A stretch of 22,520 nucleotides of DNA from CAYMUN01 sp964640775 (GCA_964640775.1 CAZXIT010000008.1:1-22520), one strand, 5' to 3'. Counted from the stretch's first letter, positions 1-8,494 are shown. The notes: a model not told the origin generated them from the letters alone. Program-made: numbers and translations.

Positions 1-31
<31 letters not shown>

Positions 32-59
32 GATTTTGCTTGATTAGTATAACGATTGT

Positions 60-1241
60 TTACTGGATGAGGCGCGGCCGCTGGGGCGGTCGGGGTTTTT
101 TGGGTTTTGGTGCCGGTGCCGGCGTACTGGATCCTGGGTTCTGGGCTTCTGGTTTGGGAAGTGCCGATAAGGGGCCGTCAGTTTGGGTGAGCGCGTCTTT
201 GGCTGAAGTGTCCTGCTGGCGAGTTCGATACAGCAGGACAAAGCCGGCCAGCGCCAGCACGATAAAGGCTGCGCCAAACAGCAGGTCAATTTTGACGAGT
301 GCTGATTCTACGCGATGGGCAAAATCGGTCAGCGAGTGCTGCAGTTCACCGTTATTAGCGGTGTTAAAGACCCGTTGTTCGACGCGGTGGAAACCAAAAT
401 CGGCAGCGAATTTAAGGGCTACCAGGATAATCCCGGATACGGTGAGCAAAATGGCGATACGCCGTATCCCAGCCCGTTTTCGAGGGGCGATATAGACGAT
501 GCCGAGCATGCTGATAAGCGCCATAGCACTAAATATCAGGGGCAGCTTGAGAGCCAGCTGGTAAGCGTCGGGCAAACGAGATAGTTTTTTGTAATACGGC
601 GGCTGCCCGTGGGCATCAGGATTGATGGTCTCGGCCGTGATCACCGGGTTGCTCAGGAAATCGCCGCTGCTGCTGAGTTTCTGGGTTACGGCGGCCCCAG
701 CGGCCTCCGGAGTGGTCGCCGGCGGCCTGCAGGTGGCTGCCAGCGGATCAGGCTGCTGGTTTTGGAGCGCGGCCAGCTGAGCGGCGGTACATACGGGCAG
801 TCCGGCTGTGTAGACCCGGACGTACTGGCCGACCTGCTGAGCAAAGCTTTGCTTAGCTGCTGTCAGGTCAATTTTGAAATTAGGCGTGGCTGTCTTGCCT
901 TCCATCCAAGCGTAATTGCTCTCCAAAAAGGTGTTAACGTTACCTTGAAGCAACTGAGGCGAGAAGGCCGACTTGGCAGCCTGCTGGACGGCGGCGTCAT
1001 TGAGCGATACTGACCCGGATTGGTCGTCGCCCTTTGATTTGTCCGCCTCGTCGATGACTGTATTTACAAAATGATCATACAGCAGGCTTTGGGCCAGCCA
1101 GGCTTCAATTTTGGCAGGATGCGTCAGGTTGAGCCGGGCGCTGGCAGCTAGAGCGCCACCCAGCAGTGATACAAACAGCATCAGCGATAAAAACCCAACC
1201 AAGCTCCGACGCAGCCAAATCATTAACTCATTGTATTCCAT
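60..1241 (-). CDS. Multi-pass membrane protein of unknown function
   Basis: Product of unknown function, about 393 aa. It has an N-terminal signal-anchor segment (roughly residues 15-35), an extracytoplasmic region of about 190 residues with two cysteines (CTAAQ and TCRPP), three hydrophobic segments (roughly 230-253, 260-282 and 319-339) and a Pro/Lys/Arg-rich tail (KPKKPRPPQRPR) likely to lie in the cytoplasm. It is downstream of the SGNH hydrolase and overlaps its end. The start is uncertain: GTG 1250, ATG 1241 (GGAGG only 2 nt upstream) and ATG 1223 (4 nt after the upstream TGA) are all in frame. Either way it is probably translated by coupling to the upstream gene. I do not recognise a named family; co-transcription suggests a shared envelope role, which is inference. 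Confidence 0.75.
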   Translation of the reverse strand: MEYNELMIWLRRSLVGFLSLMLFVSLLGGALAASARLNLTHPAKIEAWLAQSLLYDHFVNTVIDEADKSKGDDQSGSVSLNDAAVQQAAKSAFSPQLLQGNVNTFLESNYAWMEGKTATPNFKIDLTAAKQSFAQQVGQYVRVYTAGLPVCTAAQLAALQNQQPDPLAATCRPPATTPEAAGAAVTQKLSSSGDFLSNPVITAETINPDAHGQPPYYKKLSRLPDAYQLALKLPLIFSAMALISMLGIVYIAPRKRAGIRRIAILLTVSGIILVALKFAADFGFHRVEQRVFNTANNGELQHSLTDFAHRVESALVKIDLLFGAAFIVLALAGFVLLYRTRQQDTSAKDALTQTDGPLSALPKPEAQNPGSSTPAPAPKPKKPRPPQRPRLIQ

Positions 1242-4113
1242 AGCCTCCACTTTTGATACTCATTGGCGCTGGCTGCTCCTGCCGGACAGCCTGCCGCAAA
1301 CAAACCCCCGCCAAAACAAGCAGCAGCCATGACACAGCCAGCAGCCACAGCAAGAACTTCCAGCTGATCACTGGTGGTGTGCCGAGTGGTCCACCCGCTC
1401 CCCTGTCTGCTAATTGCTGGCCCTGGATTAAATGCGGATTTTGCGCCCGGCGAGGTGTAACAGTCGCAACACCCAAGACAACTGGCTTTTGAGGGTCGAC
1501 GTGGCGTGATGCATTACCAACCGGCAACTGTATTGCCGTCGCATTTTGCTGCACGGCAAATGAGGTGACAATAGTCGGTGTTGCCGGCATAAGGACACCC
1601 TCTGCCTTGCTTGTTTGGGGGCTGCCATTTCCTGTGCTGTTTCCGGTGGCAGAGCCGCCGCTGGCAGGCATCGGCGGCAGACCAATGAGCGGATCGCAGG
1701 TATCGTCAATACCATCCCTGTCTATGTCTTGCGTGCTGTTAAATACTCCGGGACAAGTATCGGTAACGTCGGGAGCATCATCGCCGTCACTATCAGCCTC
1801 GCTGCTTGGCACGATAATTGGCTGGGTAACGTCAACTGTTTCCCCGGCCTGGTTTTCACCCGTTATATCAATAGTATGCCCCCCTGGCAGCGTGCTTGCG
1901 GGGATGGTAACGCTGGCATCGATGTCTCCGAGCATGTCACTGGTGACGGTGCCCAAAACAGTCCCTCCCGGCCCGTCAAACCGTATGGTATATACCGTTT
2001 GGGATCGCAGGCCGGAATGAACGCCGGTGCTGCGCACAGCCAGGCTGCTTCCCGGCTTCCCTACCCTGTCTGTGAGCGCTGGATCAGGTACCCGGTTATT
2101 GACGATGCGGCCAGTCCGAGGAGCGTTAAGCAGAGCCGCGCTATTGGCAGCGGCAAGCTTGCTGGCGGCTATGTCAGTAAGGTTGTGGGTTTTTTCCAGA
2201 ATAGCTTGTTCTATCAGTGCCTGGCCCAGCATGTTGGGGTGATAGCTCTCTTTGCCAAATAATTTGGTACCAAGCGGACCCCCGTCCCTGCCGGCCGTTA
2301 GACCATTGGCAGCGACATTGTAGCTAGCTGTCTCGCAGAGCCGATGTCCGGCTAGCGCCTGGCTGATATCAACGTAGACTGTCCCAGCTGCGTCGGCAGC
2401 TTTGTGAATATCCTGGTTGAGATAGTCTATGATGGAGGCCGCGAACTCCAGCTCGCTCTTATTGAGCTTCACATTGAGCGCGCAGCTGCCTGTATCGTCA
2501 AACAGCTGGGGGTATCCAATCGCGTAGAGCCGGCTGTCGGGAGCTTCCTGCTGCAGCTGACGGTACAGTGCGGTCCAGCGCGGGATAGTACGATCTATCA
2601 GCTTTTGCAGCTCCAGGCGGTCCTCGTAGGTATTAAAACAAGTGTGGTCGCTCAAGTGTCTGCCAAGATGCGGTTCGACACAGGTCTGTACCAAATCACC
2701 AAAACCAATGTCGTCGCCCCCAACCGAAACCGTAACAATTCTTGGCTGCCAGCGTTTTACGAAACGCTGCTGGGCGATATAGCCGGGCACAAAATTGGTC
2801 TCAACCGCTTCAAGCAATAGAGGTTGGTTTTGCTGCAGGTCGTGCAAATTGGCGACTCCGCGCACCTGTCCCCGGTAACTTTCAGCGGTACTGCCAACAT
2901 CATTGATCACGGCACCCGAACAGGCCACCGAATGTCCGCCGGCCGCGCTGAAAAGCTGATCCGTTAGGAGCAGCGGGTACGATCGCCGCGACAGATGGCA
3001 CAAGTTGTTCGTGCTATCAGTGCTCTCTAGGTAGTCAAAAGCGCCTTCCCCCGATGTATAGGAGTCGCCAAGTCCAATGTAGTCAGTCAGCGAATTAATC
3101 GCGGCTGCTGGAGCCAGCTCATACGTGCCAGTGGTGGTCTGGCTGGACGTAATGGCTTCAAAACTCATCAGCCCGTCGTTAATAAAGCGCAGATGCCGGA
3201 TCGACTGCAAGCCGCTGATTTGACCATGGACAAAGGAGTTATAGTCGTACGATTGGCAATTCTGGGTGCGCAGATTATTGTCCGAGGCTTCGCAGGTCGC
3301 CAGGTCGTATACCTTAAAAGAAGCGGCATCGTTATTCATAATGGCCACGAAGCGTCCGTCGTCACTGGCCGCTACACGGGACTTGAGCAGGCCGGGGCTG
3401 CCATTTGTACCAAATGCCGGGGCAAAAGGCGTCATATCCAGGGTCGCTAGATTGACTCTGACAAATGAACCGGTCAGCGTTTCGACCACCATCCAGCTGC
3501 CCGTCGATGAAAATGCCAGCGTTTGGGGGTTAATCACCAAACGCTGCCCAGCGGGGTCTTTGAGCGGCAAATCCGGCGGTACTATCAGCTGTTTGGCCTG
3601 CAGCCCGCCTATCACGTTGCGCTGATCGCGTACCGCCAAGAGAGGATTTCGGTACAGGCTGATATAGCTGCCGCCGGTGCTGGCGGGATCCAGTGAAATC
3701 AAAGCCATTGTCCCTGGCCACGGTGCCAGCAGCTGATGCGGCGCAAACGGTATGAGCGGCAGGGCTTCATCGGTGCCACCGAAGATGATATTGCCGGTGT
3801 CGCTATCCATCAGCCCAAAAATAGTGCCGGCGTAGCAGCCGCTCTGCTGCATGTCACTATCCGGTACGCGGAAACTCAGCACGTCGCAGTCGAGGTTATT
3901 GAGCAGCGTTTGTTCGTGCTGAGAGCCCGTCAGCAGGCTGGAGCGCCGGATAGCCATGGCGTTGGGACGAGCCCAGGCCGGTGCACTGCTCTTGTCTGTA
4001 GCCGCCATCAAGGGAGTCATGATAAACAGTACATAGCTGCCCGCCGCGGCCGTCACAAACAGATACGCAAATCGTTTAGCAGATCCCAGCCAGAAATACC
4101 GTCGGTGCTCCAT
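1228..4113 (-). CDS. Secreted, membrane-anchored SGNH/GDSL hydrolase with thrombospondin type 3 repeats
   Basis: Large (961 aa) extracytoplasmic ester hydrolase. From ATG 4113: a signal/anchor segment (about 14-38), a region with beta-propeller-like strands (about 90-335), then an SGNH domain. That domain has GDSYTSGEG (nucleophile Ser about 351), VGGDDIGF (block III, with Asp where Asn is usual) and ESYHPN (His about 625). A beta-sandwich-like segment follows (about 690-770), then Asp-rich Ca-binding type 3 repeats DSDGDDAPD and DIDRDGIDD (about 774-808), a low-complexity linker and a C-terminal transmembrane helix (about 918-940). Substrate unknown; such enzymes deacylate lipids or acylated glycans. 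I prefer ATG 4113 over the in-frame TTG at 4149: TTGGCT and GATAGT (17-nt spacer) lie just upstream, placing transcription start at or next to the ATG. Confidence 0.85.
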   Translation of the reverse strand: MEHRRYFWLGSAKRFAYLFVTAAAGSYVLFIMTPLMAATDKSSAPAWARPNAMAIRRSSLLTGSQHEQTLLNNLDCDVLSFRVPDSDMQQSGCYAGTIFGLMDSDTGNIIFGGTDEALPLIPFAPHQLLAPWPGTMALISLDPASTGGSYISLYRNPLLAVRDQRNVIGGLQAKQLIVPPDLPLKDPAGQRLVINPQTLAFSSTGSWMVVETLTGSFVRVNLATLDMTPFAPAFGTNGSPGLLKSRVAASDDGRFVAIMNNDAASFKVYDLATCEASDNNLRTQNCQSYDYNSFVHGQISGLQSIRHLRFINDGLMSFEAITSSQTTTGTYELAPAAAINSLTDYIGLGDSYTSGEGAFDYLESTDSTNNLCHLSRRSYPLLLTDQLFSAAGGHSVACSGAVINDVGSTAESYRGQVRGVANLHDLQQNQPLLLEAVETNFVPGYIAQQRFVKRWQPRIVTVSVGGDDIGFGDLVQTCVEPHLGRHLSDHTCFNTYEDRLELQKLIDRTIPRWTALYRQLQQEAPDSRLYAIGYPQLFDDTGSCALNVKLNKSELEFAASIIDYLNQDIHKAADAAGTVYVDISQALAGHRLCETASYNVAANGLTAGRDGGPLGTKLFGKESYHPNMLGQALIEQAILEKTHNLTDIAASKLAAANSAALLNAPRTGRIVNNRVPDPALTDRVGKPGSSLAVRSTGVHSGLRSQTVYTIRFDGPGGTVLGTVTSDMLGDIDASVTIPASTLPGGHTIDITGENQAGETVDVTQPIIVPSSEADSDGDDAPDVTDTCPGVFNSTQDIDRDGIDDTCDPLIGLPPMPASGGSATGNSTGNGSPQTSKAEGVLMPATPTIVTSFAVQQNATAIQLPVGNASRHVDPQKPVVLGVATVTPRRAQNPHLIQGQQLADRGAGGPLGTPPVISWKFLLWLLAVSWLLLVLAGVCLRQAVRQEQPAPMSIKSGGYGIQ

Positions 4114-4120
4114 GCGGCTG

Positions 4121-4149
4121 ACTATCGTCCGGTGCTCCCTTGCAGCCAA
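4121..4149 (-). promoter_or_regulatory. Predicted promoter of the SGNH hydrolase (leaderless)
   Basis: On the minus strand TTGGCT (4149-4144) and GATAGT (4126-4121) are 17 nt apart. The -10 ends 7 nt before ATG 4113, so the transcript would start at or next to the start codon. Each hexamer matches consensus at four of six positions, so this is moderate support only. Confidence 0.45.
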
Positions 4150-4170
4150 GCATAAGCGAGGAGATTTTGG

Positions 4171-4190
4171 GGGAAATTAAGGGAAATTTA
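4171..4190. repeat. Tandem 10-bp repeat in divergent promoter region
   Basis: GGGAAATTAA is followed directly by GGGAAATTTA (one mismatch, one helical turn apart). It sits between the divergent SGNH hydrolase and HIT genes, about 25-45 bp upstream of the HIT -10 box. It could be a binding site read on one face of the helix, or chance in an AT-rich spacer. Confidence 0.4.
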
Positions 4191-4211
4191 ATGTTGTCCC
4201 CTGCCCCGCTA

Positions 4212-4217
4212 TATACT
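4212..4217 (+). promoter_or_regulatory. -10 box of the HIT gene (leaderless)
   Basis: TATACT (5/6 to consensus) ends 7 nt before ATG 4225, so transcription should begin at the start codon. No convincing -35 is seen at the right spacing. AAGGA also lies just before the ATG but only 2 nt away, too close to act as a usual ribosome site. Confidence 0.5.
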
Positions 4218-4224
4218 AAGGACT

Positions 4225-4617
4225 ATGGAAGACAGTATTTTTACTAAGATTATTCGGGGAGAGATCCCCTGCCACAAGATATACGAGGACGACACTGCCC
4301 TGGCCTTTCTCGACATTCATCCCCAGAACCCCGGCCACACCCTGCTGGTGCCCAAGCAGCAGATTGACCAGCTGTGGGACCTGCCTGACGAACTGTATCA
4401 TCACCTCTGGGAGGTGGCGCAGCAGCTGGAAGCCCGCATCAGAGACGTTATCAATCCTCCACGCGTTGGGATCGCGGTCGAAGGCTTCGGCGTGCCGCAC
4501 GCCCACATTCACTTGATACCGCTCTATACGCTGGAAGATTTCAAAAAACCGCAGGATTTAGCCAGTGAGCCGGATCACCCCGCCTTGGCGGAAATTGCCA
4601 AAAAGCTTGCGGTTTAG
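4225..4617 (+). CDS. HIT family nucleotide hydrolase
   Basis: Histidine triad protein, 130 aa, the usual length for the Hint/HinT-like branch. The triad is H92-A-H94-I-H96 in VPHAHIHLIP, the His that attacks the alpha-phosphate of nucleotides such as AMP-lysine/AMP-amine conjugates or dinucleoside polyphosphates. The N-terminus SIFTKIIRGEIPCHKIYEDD and the FLDIHPQNPGHTLLVPK strand are classical for the family. It is cytosolic with no signal peptide. It stands alone with its own promoter, divergent from the SGNH hydrolase; a separate promoter follows for the next small gene. The exact substrate cannot be read from sequence. Confidence 0.93.
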   Translation: MEDSIFTKIIRGEIPCHKIYEDDTALAFLDIHPQNPGHTLLVPKQQIDQLWDLPDELYHHLWEVAQQLEARIRDVINPPRVGIAVEGFGVPHAHIHLIPLYTLEDFKKPQDLASEPDHPALAEIAKKLAV

Positions 4618-4625
4618 GGTATACT
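4595..4625 (+). promoter_or_regulatory. Predicted promoter of the 61-aa membrane protein
   Basis: TTGCCA (4595-4600) and TATACT (4620-4625) are separated by 19 nt, slightly long. The -10 ends 9 nt before ATG 4635, leaving a leader of about 0-3 nt. The box overlaps the stop codon region of the HIT gene. Confidence 0.45.
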
Positions 4626-4634
4626 ATCGTTGAT

Positions 4635-4820
4635 ATGAGCATGAATGTGATTATCTCACTCACTTTTGCTGCCGGCGCCACTGCGTTTGGTTACTCAAAG
4701 TTTGGCCAGCGGGTCGGCTATGGCAATACCGGCAACATTTGGAAGCTTTTCAGCGTAGTATTTGTTATCGTCTTCTTGGTGTTTTACATCATGATGACCT
4801 ACATCCTCCACATAGAGTAG
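4635..4820 (+). CDS. Small two-helix membrane protein, unknown function
   Basis: A 61-aa protein with two hydrophobic segments (about residues 4-20 and 38-58) joined by a short Gly/Lys loop (YSKFGQRVGYGNTGN). It has no recognisable family signature. The coding sequence is less GC-rich than its neighbours. A TATACT box lies 9 nt upstream of the first ATG; a second in-frame ATG follows at 4641. It is likely real because of its own promoter, the clean helix-loop-helix pattern and the lack of any competing ORF, but its role cannot be inferred. Confidence 0.7.
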   Translation: MSMNVIISLTFAAGATAFGYSKFGQRVGYGNTGNIWKLFSVVFVIVFLVFYIMMTYILHIE

Positions 4821-4859
4821 CCGTTTAGTACTATTTACTTTGGTTTTTGAGCCAGAAAT

Positions 4860-4868
4860 TGGTATTGT
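4860..4868 (+). promoter_or_regulatory. Extended -10 of the XRE-HAD gene (leaderless)
   Basis: TGG followed by TATTGT (4863-4868) forms an extended -10. Transcription would start near 4875, which is the second of two in-frame ATGs (4869 and 4875). The first ATG directly abuts the -10 and could not be in the transcript if this promoter is right. Confidence 0.5.
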
Positions 4869-4874
4869 ATGGCT

Positions 4875-5729
4875 ATGGATGAGCAGAGTTTGGGACAGCA
4901 ATTGCAGGCGGCGCGCCAGGCCGCCGGCCTGACGCAGCAGCAGCTCTGCCACCAGGCAAACCTCAGCTTCTCGACTCTGACTAAAATTGAGCGCGGGGCT
5001 ATCAAATCTCCTTCAATTTTCACTATCCAATCAATCGCCAGCGCCCTCGGGCTGAGCCTCGATGAACTGATTGGCAATACCGCCAGTACCTCTGCTAGTG
5101 GCGGTCGAAACCTCAAGAAAACCAAGAGCGGTGTTAGTTTCGTCTACTTTGATGTCAACGGCTGCCTGGTGTACTTCTACCAGCGGGCCTTTGCCAAGCT
5201 GGCTGCCGATACCGGAGTCAGGTCGGACATCGTCGAGTCGGCCTTTTGGCATTACAACGACGATGTCTGCCGCGGCATCATCAGCCTCAGCGACTTCAAC
5301 GCCAAACTGGCCGAGCGGATCGGCGTCGACGCTGTGGACTGGCAAAAATACTACCTGGAGACCGTCGAGCCGATCCTGGAAATGCAGGAACTGCTGAAGT
5401 GGGCCAGCGAACGCTACAAAGTCGGCTTGCTGACCAACATTATGCCTGGATTCTTGAGCTCCATGCGCCGCAGCGGCCAGGTGCCCAGCCTTCCCTTCGA
5501 CGCTGTTATCGACTCCTCAGAGGTAGCAGCTATTAAGCCGGAATCTAAAATTTATGAAATTGCCCAGGAGCGTGCCGGCTGCCCTCCCGAGGAGATTCTG
5601 CTGATTGACGACTCGCGGGTCAATCTCATGGCTGCCGAACGTTTGGGATGGCACGTGCTGTGGTTTGATGATTCCCGCCCCCAGGAATCGGTCGATCGCG
5701 TCCGCGAAGCTCTCGAGCCCGCCGGCTAG
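4875..5729 (+). CDS. XRE-type DNA-binding domain fused to HAD-like hydrolase
   Basis: Two-domain protein, 284 aa from ATG 4875 (286 from ATG 4869). Residues about 6-66 are an XRE/lambda-Cro helix-turn-helix (LGQQLQAARQAAGLTQQQL, then SFSTLTKIERG, SIFTIQSIASALGLSLDEL). Residues about 87-275 are a HAD-superfamily domain: motif I YFDVNGCL (nucleophile Asp about 93), motif II LLTN, motif III IKPESKIY (Lys about 221), motif IV LLIDDSRVN (Asp pair about 245-246). The motif I second acid, normally Asp two residues after the nucleophile, is Asn here, so phosphatase activity may be altered or lost; dehalogenase-like HADs also deviate at this site. The architecture suggests a transcription factor that binds a phosphorylated metabolite, or an enzyme that also regulates DNA; neither is shown. 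Confidence 0.88.
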   Translation: MDEQSLGQQLQAARQAAGLTQQQLCHQANLSFSTLTKIERGAIKSPSIFTIQSIASALGLSLDELIGNTASTSASGGRNLKKTKSGVSFVYFDVNGCLVYFYQRAFAKLAADTGVRSDIVESAFWHYNDDVCRGIISLSDFNAKLAERIGVDAVDWQKYYLETVEPILEMQELLKWASERYKVGLLTNIMPGFLSSMRRSGQVPSLPFDAVIDSSEVAAIKPESKIYEIAQERAGCPPEEILLIDDSRVNLMAAERLGWHVLWFDDSRPQESVDRVREALEPAG

Positions 5730-5748
5730 GCGCCTAAGGGCAGATTAG

Positions 5749-8385
5749 TCAGGCTTGGAAGCGTTTAGCCTCTGCTTCAATTGTGCCAAGCAGTTCCTGG
5801 GCAGCTAAGAGCTGGTCCTTGGTTTGGCTGACTACCTGTTTGGGGGCGTTTTTAATATAGTCTTTGTTGGACAGTCGGGCTTCCAGCTGCTTGATAATGG
5901 CCTCCTGCTGAGCGCGCTTGCCTGCCAGCTCCGTAGCGTAGGCACGGGCCGTAGAGATATCGATATCTAGCCAGCAGCGCTGTTTGGTCGCTGTTAGATA
6001 GAGGCCGGTACCATTCTCGACTTCGGTGACAGCCTGCAAATGGGCCAAGCGTTTAATACTTTCGGCGTTATCCCGCAGGAAGGGCACGTCGGTGTAATAC
6101 AGCGTCACGCCGGAGGCTTTAAGGGCATTCATGATGAAGCGCGACTCGGTGACGATCGCTCGGATTTCTTCAAAATCGGCCGCCTGCTTTTTATCACTCT
6201 TGATGATGGGGCTCAGCTGCCGGGCAGCCAGGATGGAGTCCTGCTCCCAAGCGAGTGTTTGCCAGATTGTTTCAGTCACAAAGGGTGCAAACGGATGGGT
6301 GAGGACCAGGACTGACTCCAGCAAATAAGCCAGCAGCGGGATATTGGGCGCAGCCTTGCTGGCTTCGATATACCAGTCAGCCAGATCGTCCCACACGAAG
6401 TGGTACAGCGTGTCATAGGCCTCGCTGAAGCGGAAGGTATCCAGATCCGATCCGATTTTCTCCTGTGATGTTCGTAATTTGTCTAGAATCCAATGGTCGG
6501 CCGCCACTTGCGGTTTTGCGCCTTCCCGGCTGACTTCATCACCAATGACACCCTCGATATAGCGGGCGATATTCCAGATCTTATTGGCGAAATTTCGATT
6601 GGCCACGATCTTGCTGCGGCCCAGGCGCTGATCGTTGCCGGCTGACATGCCCTGAATCAGGGCGAACCGCAAGGCGTCAGTGCCATACTCGGGGATGACT
6701 TCCATGGGGTCAATAATAGTTTCCGGGCTGCTTTTACTCATCTTTTTGCCGTGCTCAGTGCGCACCAGGCCGTGCAGGTAGACAGTTTTAAAAGGAATCT
6801 CACCGGTAGTATACGTGGTGGCCAGGATCATGCGGGCTACCCAGAAAAATAGGATATCCCAGCCGGTTTCCATGACGGTCGTCGGGTGGTAGGCCTGATA
6901 GTCAGGACTCTTTTTGAGCAGGTCTTCCAGCGACAGCGAGAAATCTTGGGCCAGCTTGGGGTCAATCAGCGTGCTCCAAGTCCACAGTGCTGAACTAAAC
7001 CAGGTATCAAGGGTATCCGGGTCCTGCTCCCATTCGTGCCAGCCTTCGCTCTCATCGGTCGGCGGCTGGACTCCGGCGTAGGTCTCTTCCCTGCCGTCGG
7101 TGGCTGTCCGGTACCAAACCGGCACACGGTGTCCCCACCAGATCTGGCGCGAAACGCACCAGTCGCGCAAGTTATCAATCCAATGGAAGTAAATTTTCTC
7201 GAAACGTTCCGGGATGATGTCGATATCACCGTCATTGATAACCCGCTGCATGGTCTCCTTGAGGCTGAGTTTCTTGCCTTTCCACTCCACCACCGGTTTA
7301 TTGACGTCGACGAACCACTGCAGGCGGATTTGGGGCTCGATGACTCCCTTGCCCCTGTCGTTCAGGGCAATATTGTGCACATAATTTTCGTCGGCACTGA
7401 CCAGAAGCCCCTTCTCCTTTAGCTTGTCGACAATTTTGGGTCGGGCTTCATGAATCGGCAGGCCGGCGAATTCCTGAGCGATCGGCAGCAGTTTCCCGTG
7501 AAAGTCGATGATCTGTTCCTTATCTAGGCCGTGGCGCTCGGCAATTTCAAAATCCAGCTGGCTGTGCCAGGGAGTAATCGTCATAACGCCGGTGCCAAAT
7601 TTCGGGTCAGCAGCCTCGTCTTTGATGACGGTAGCCGTCACCGTGCCGTTGATCCACTCCGCCTCAAAGGTATCACCATGCTTGTACTGAGCGTAGCGCT
7701 TGTCATCGGGGTGCATGACCACATACTTGTCGCCGAATTTCGTCTCTGGCCGGGCAGTACCAATCTGAAACGGCCCGTACTGAAACGTATAAAACTTGGC
7801 CTGCTCTTCTTTGTAGACGACCTCGTCATCAGATACGTTGGTTTCGAGATTCGGATCCCAATTGACGATACGGTGACCCCTGTAGATCAGACCATCGTTA
7901 TACATCTTGACAAACACCTCGTTGACCGAGCGATTGAGGGCGTCGTCCAAGGTGTAGCGGGCCCGACTCCAGTCGACGCTGGCGCCCATAGCCCGTATCT
8001 GGGTATTGATGGTATCGCGGCTGCTGCCGACGAATTCCCGGGTACGCCGCATGAACTCCTCGCGCCCGATCTGATGTTTGTCAGTTCCCTCCTCTGACAG
8101 CTGTTTTTCAATGATGGCATTCACCGGCAGCGCGGCATGGTCGGTGCCGGGCAGCCAGAGCACGTCCTTTCCCTGCTGCCGGGCGTGCCGGGACATGATA
8201 TCCTGCAAAGTAATAAACAAGGCGTGACCGATGTGTAGCGTGCCGGTCTCGTTGGGCGGGGGCATACTGATCGAGAAGTGTTCCTTCCCTGACGAGGGAT
8301 CGGCTGTAAAGACCTGGCTCTTCTCCCAAAGCGCGTAGATATCCGATTCGTACTCGCCTGCCTCATAGACCTTCGGTAATTTCAT
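5749..8385 (-). CDS. valS: Valyl-tRNA synthetase
   Basis: Class I aminoacyl-tRNA synthetase charging tRNA-Val, 878 aa, full length. HIGH is intact at residues 51-54 within PPPNETGTLHIGHAL, and KMSKS at 548-552. The WCVSRQIWWGHRVPVWY stretch of the catalytic core is present, as are the editing (CP1) domain signature TARPETKFGD (usually TTRPETMLGD) and the C-terminal tRNA-binding coiled coil (about 810-875, rich in Lys/Glu/Gln). The CP1 substitutions are the only oddity seen and may be lineage-typical. The gene converges with the XRE-HAD gene (19-nt gap) and diverges from the orphan at 8495. An extended -10 (TGG TATGAT) ends 6 nt before ATG, implying a leaderless message. Confidence 0.97.
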   Translation of the reverse strand: MKLPKVYEAGEYESDIYALWEKSQVFTADPSSGKEHFSISMPPPNETGTLHIGHALFITLQDIMSRHARQQGKDVLWLPGTDHAALPVNAIIEKQLSEEGTDKHQIGREEFMRRTREFVGSSRDTINTQIRAMGASVDWSRARYTLDDALNRSVNEVFVKMYNDGLIYRGHRIVNWDPNLETNVSDDEVVYKEEQAKFYTFQYGPFQIGTARPETKFGDKYVVMHPDDKRYAQYKHGDTFEAEWINGTVTATVIKDEAADPKFGTGVMTITPWHSQLDFEIAERHGLDKEQIIDFHGKLLPIAQEFAGLPIHEARPKIVDKLKEKGLLVSADENYVHNIALNDRGKGVIEPQIRLQWFVDVNKPVVEWKGKKLSLKETMQRVINDGDIDIIPERFEKIYFHWIDNLRDWCVSRQIWWGHRVPVWYRTATDGREETYAGVQPPTDESEGWHEWEQDPDTLDTWFSSALWTWSTLIDPKLAQDFSLSLEDLLKKSPDYQAYHPTTVMETGWDILFFWVARMILATTYTTGEIPFKTVYLHGLVRTEHGKKMSKSSPETIIDPMEVIPEYGTDALRFALIQGMSAGNDQRLGRSKIVANRNFANKIWNIARYIEGVIGDEVSREGAKPQVAADHWILDKLRTSQEKIGSDLDTFRFSEAYDTLYHFVWDDLADWYIEASKAAPNIPLLAYLLESVLVLTHPFAPFVTETIWQTLAWEQDSILAARQLSPIIKSDKKQAADFEEIRAIVTESRFIMNALKASGVTLYYTDVPFLRDNAESIKRLAHLQAVTEVENGTGLYLTATKQRCWLDIDISTARAYATELAGKRAQQEAIIKQLEARLSNKDYIKNAPKQVVSQTKDQLLAAQELLGTIEAEAKRFQA

Positions 8386-8391
8386 CCCACC

Positions 8392-8420
8392 ATCATACCA
8401 CCTCTGTAAATCTTACGTAA
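8392..8420 (-). promoter_or_regulatory. Promoter of valS (leaderless)
   Basis: On the minus strand TTACGT (8420-8415), a 17-nt spacer, and TGG-TATGAT (-10 at 8397-8392). The -10 is 5/6 to consensus and extended. Only 6 nt (GGTGGG) separate it from ATG 8385, so the start codon would be at +1. Confidence 0.6.
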
Positions 8421-8437
8421 ATAAAAGACAGTCGCTT

Positions 8438-8466
8438 TTGACAAAACACTCATAAGGTACTATAGT
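8438..8466 (+). promoter_or_regulatory. Strong consensus promoter of the orphan gene at 8495
   Basis: Perfect TTGACA (8438-8443), 17-nt spacer, TATAGT (8461-8466). Start of transcription near 8473 leaves a leader of about 22 nt with AGGGAG (8482-8487) 7 nt before ATG. This is the best sigma-70-like promoter in the window together with groES. Confidence 0.75.
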
Positions 8467-8494
8467 TAAATAATTAATTTCAGGGAGATCTTGC

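Noticed and set aside
4114..4149. TTG start at 4149 for the SGNH hydrolase (973 aa)
   Set aside because: No Shine-Dalgarno, weak codon, and the promoter TTGGCT-17-GATAGT lies inside the added 12 codons.
1253..4155. Several long antisense frames opposite the SGNH hydrolase (for example 1615-2262, 3736-4155)
   Set aside because: They are shadows of a GC-rich gene with clear domains and show no motifs or ribosome sites of their own.
5727..5736. Palindrome TAGGCGCCTA at the end of the XRE-HAD gene as terminator
   Set aside because: Short, no T tract on either side, and it overlaps the stop codon; likely chance.
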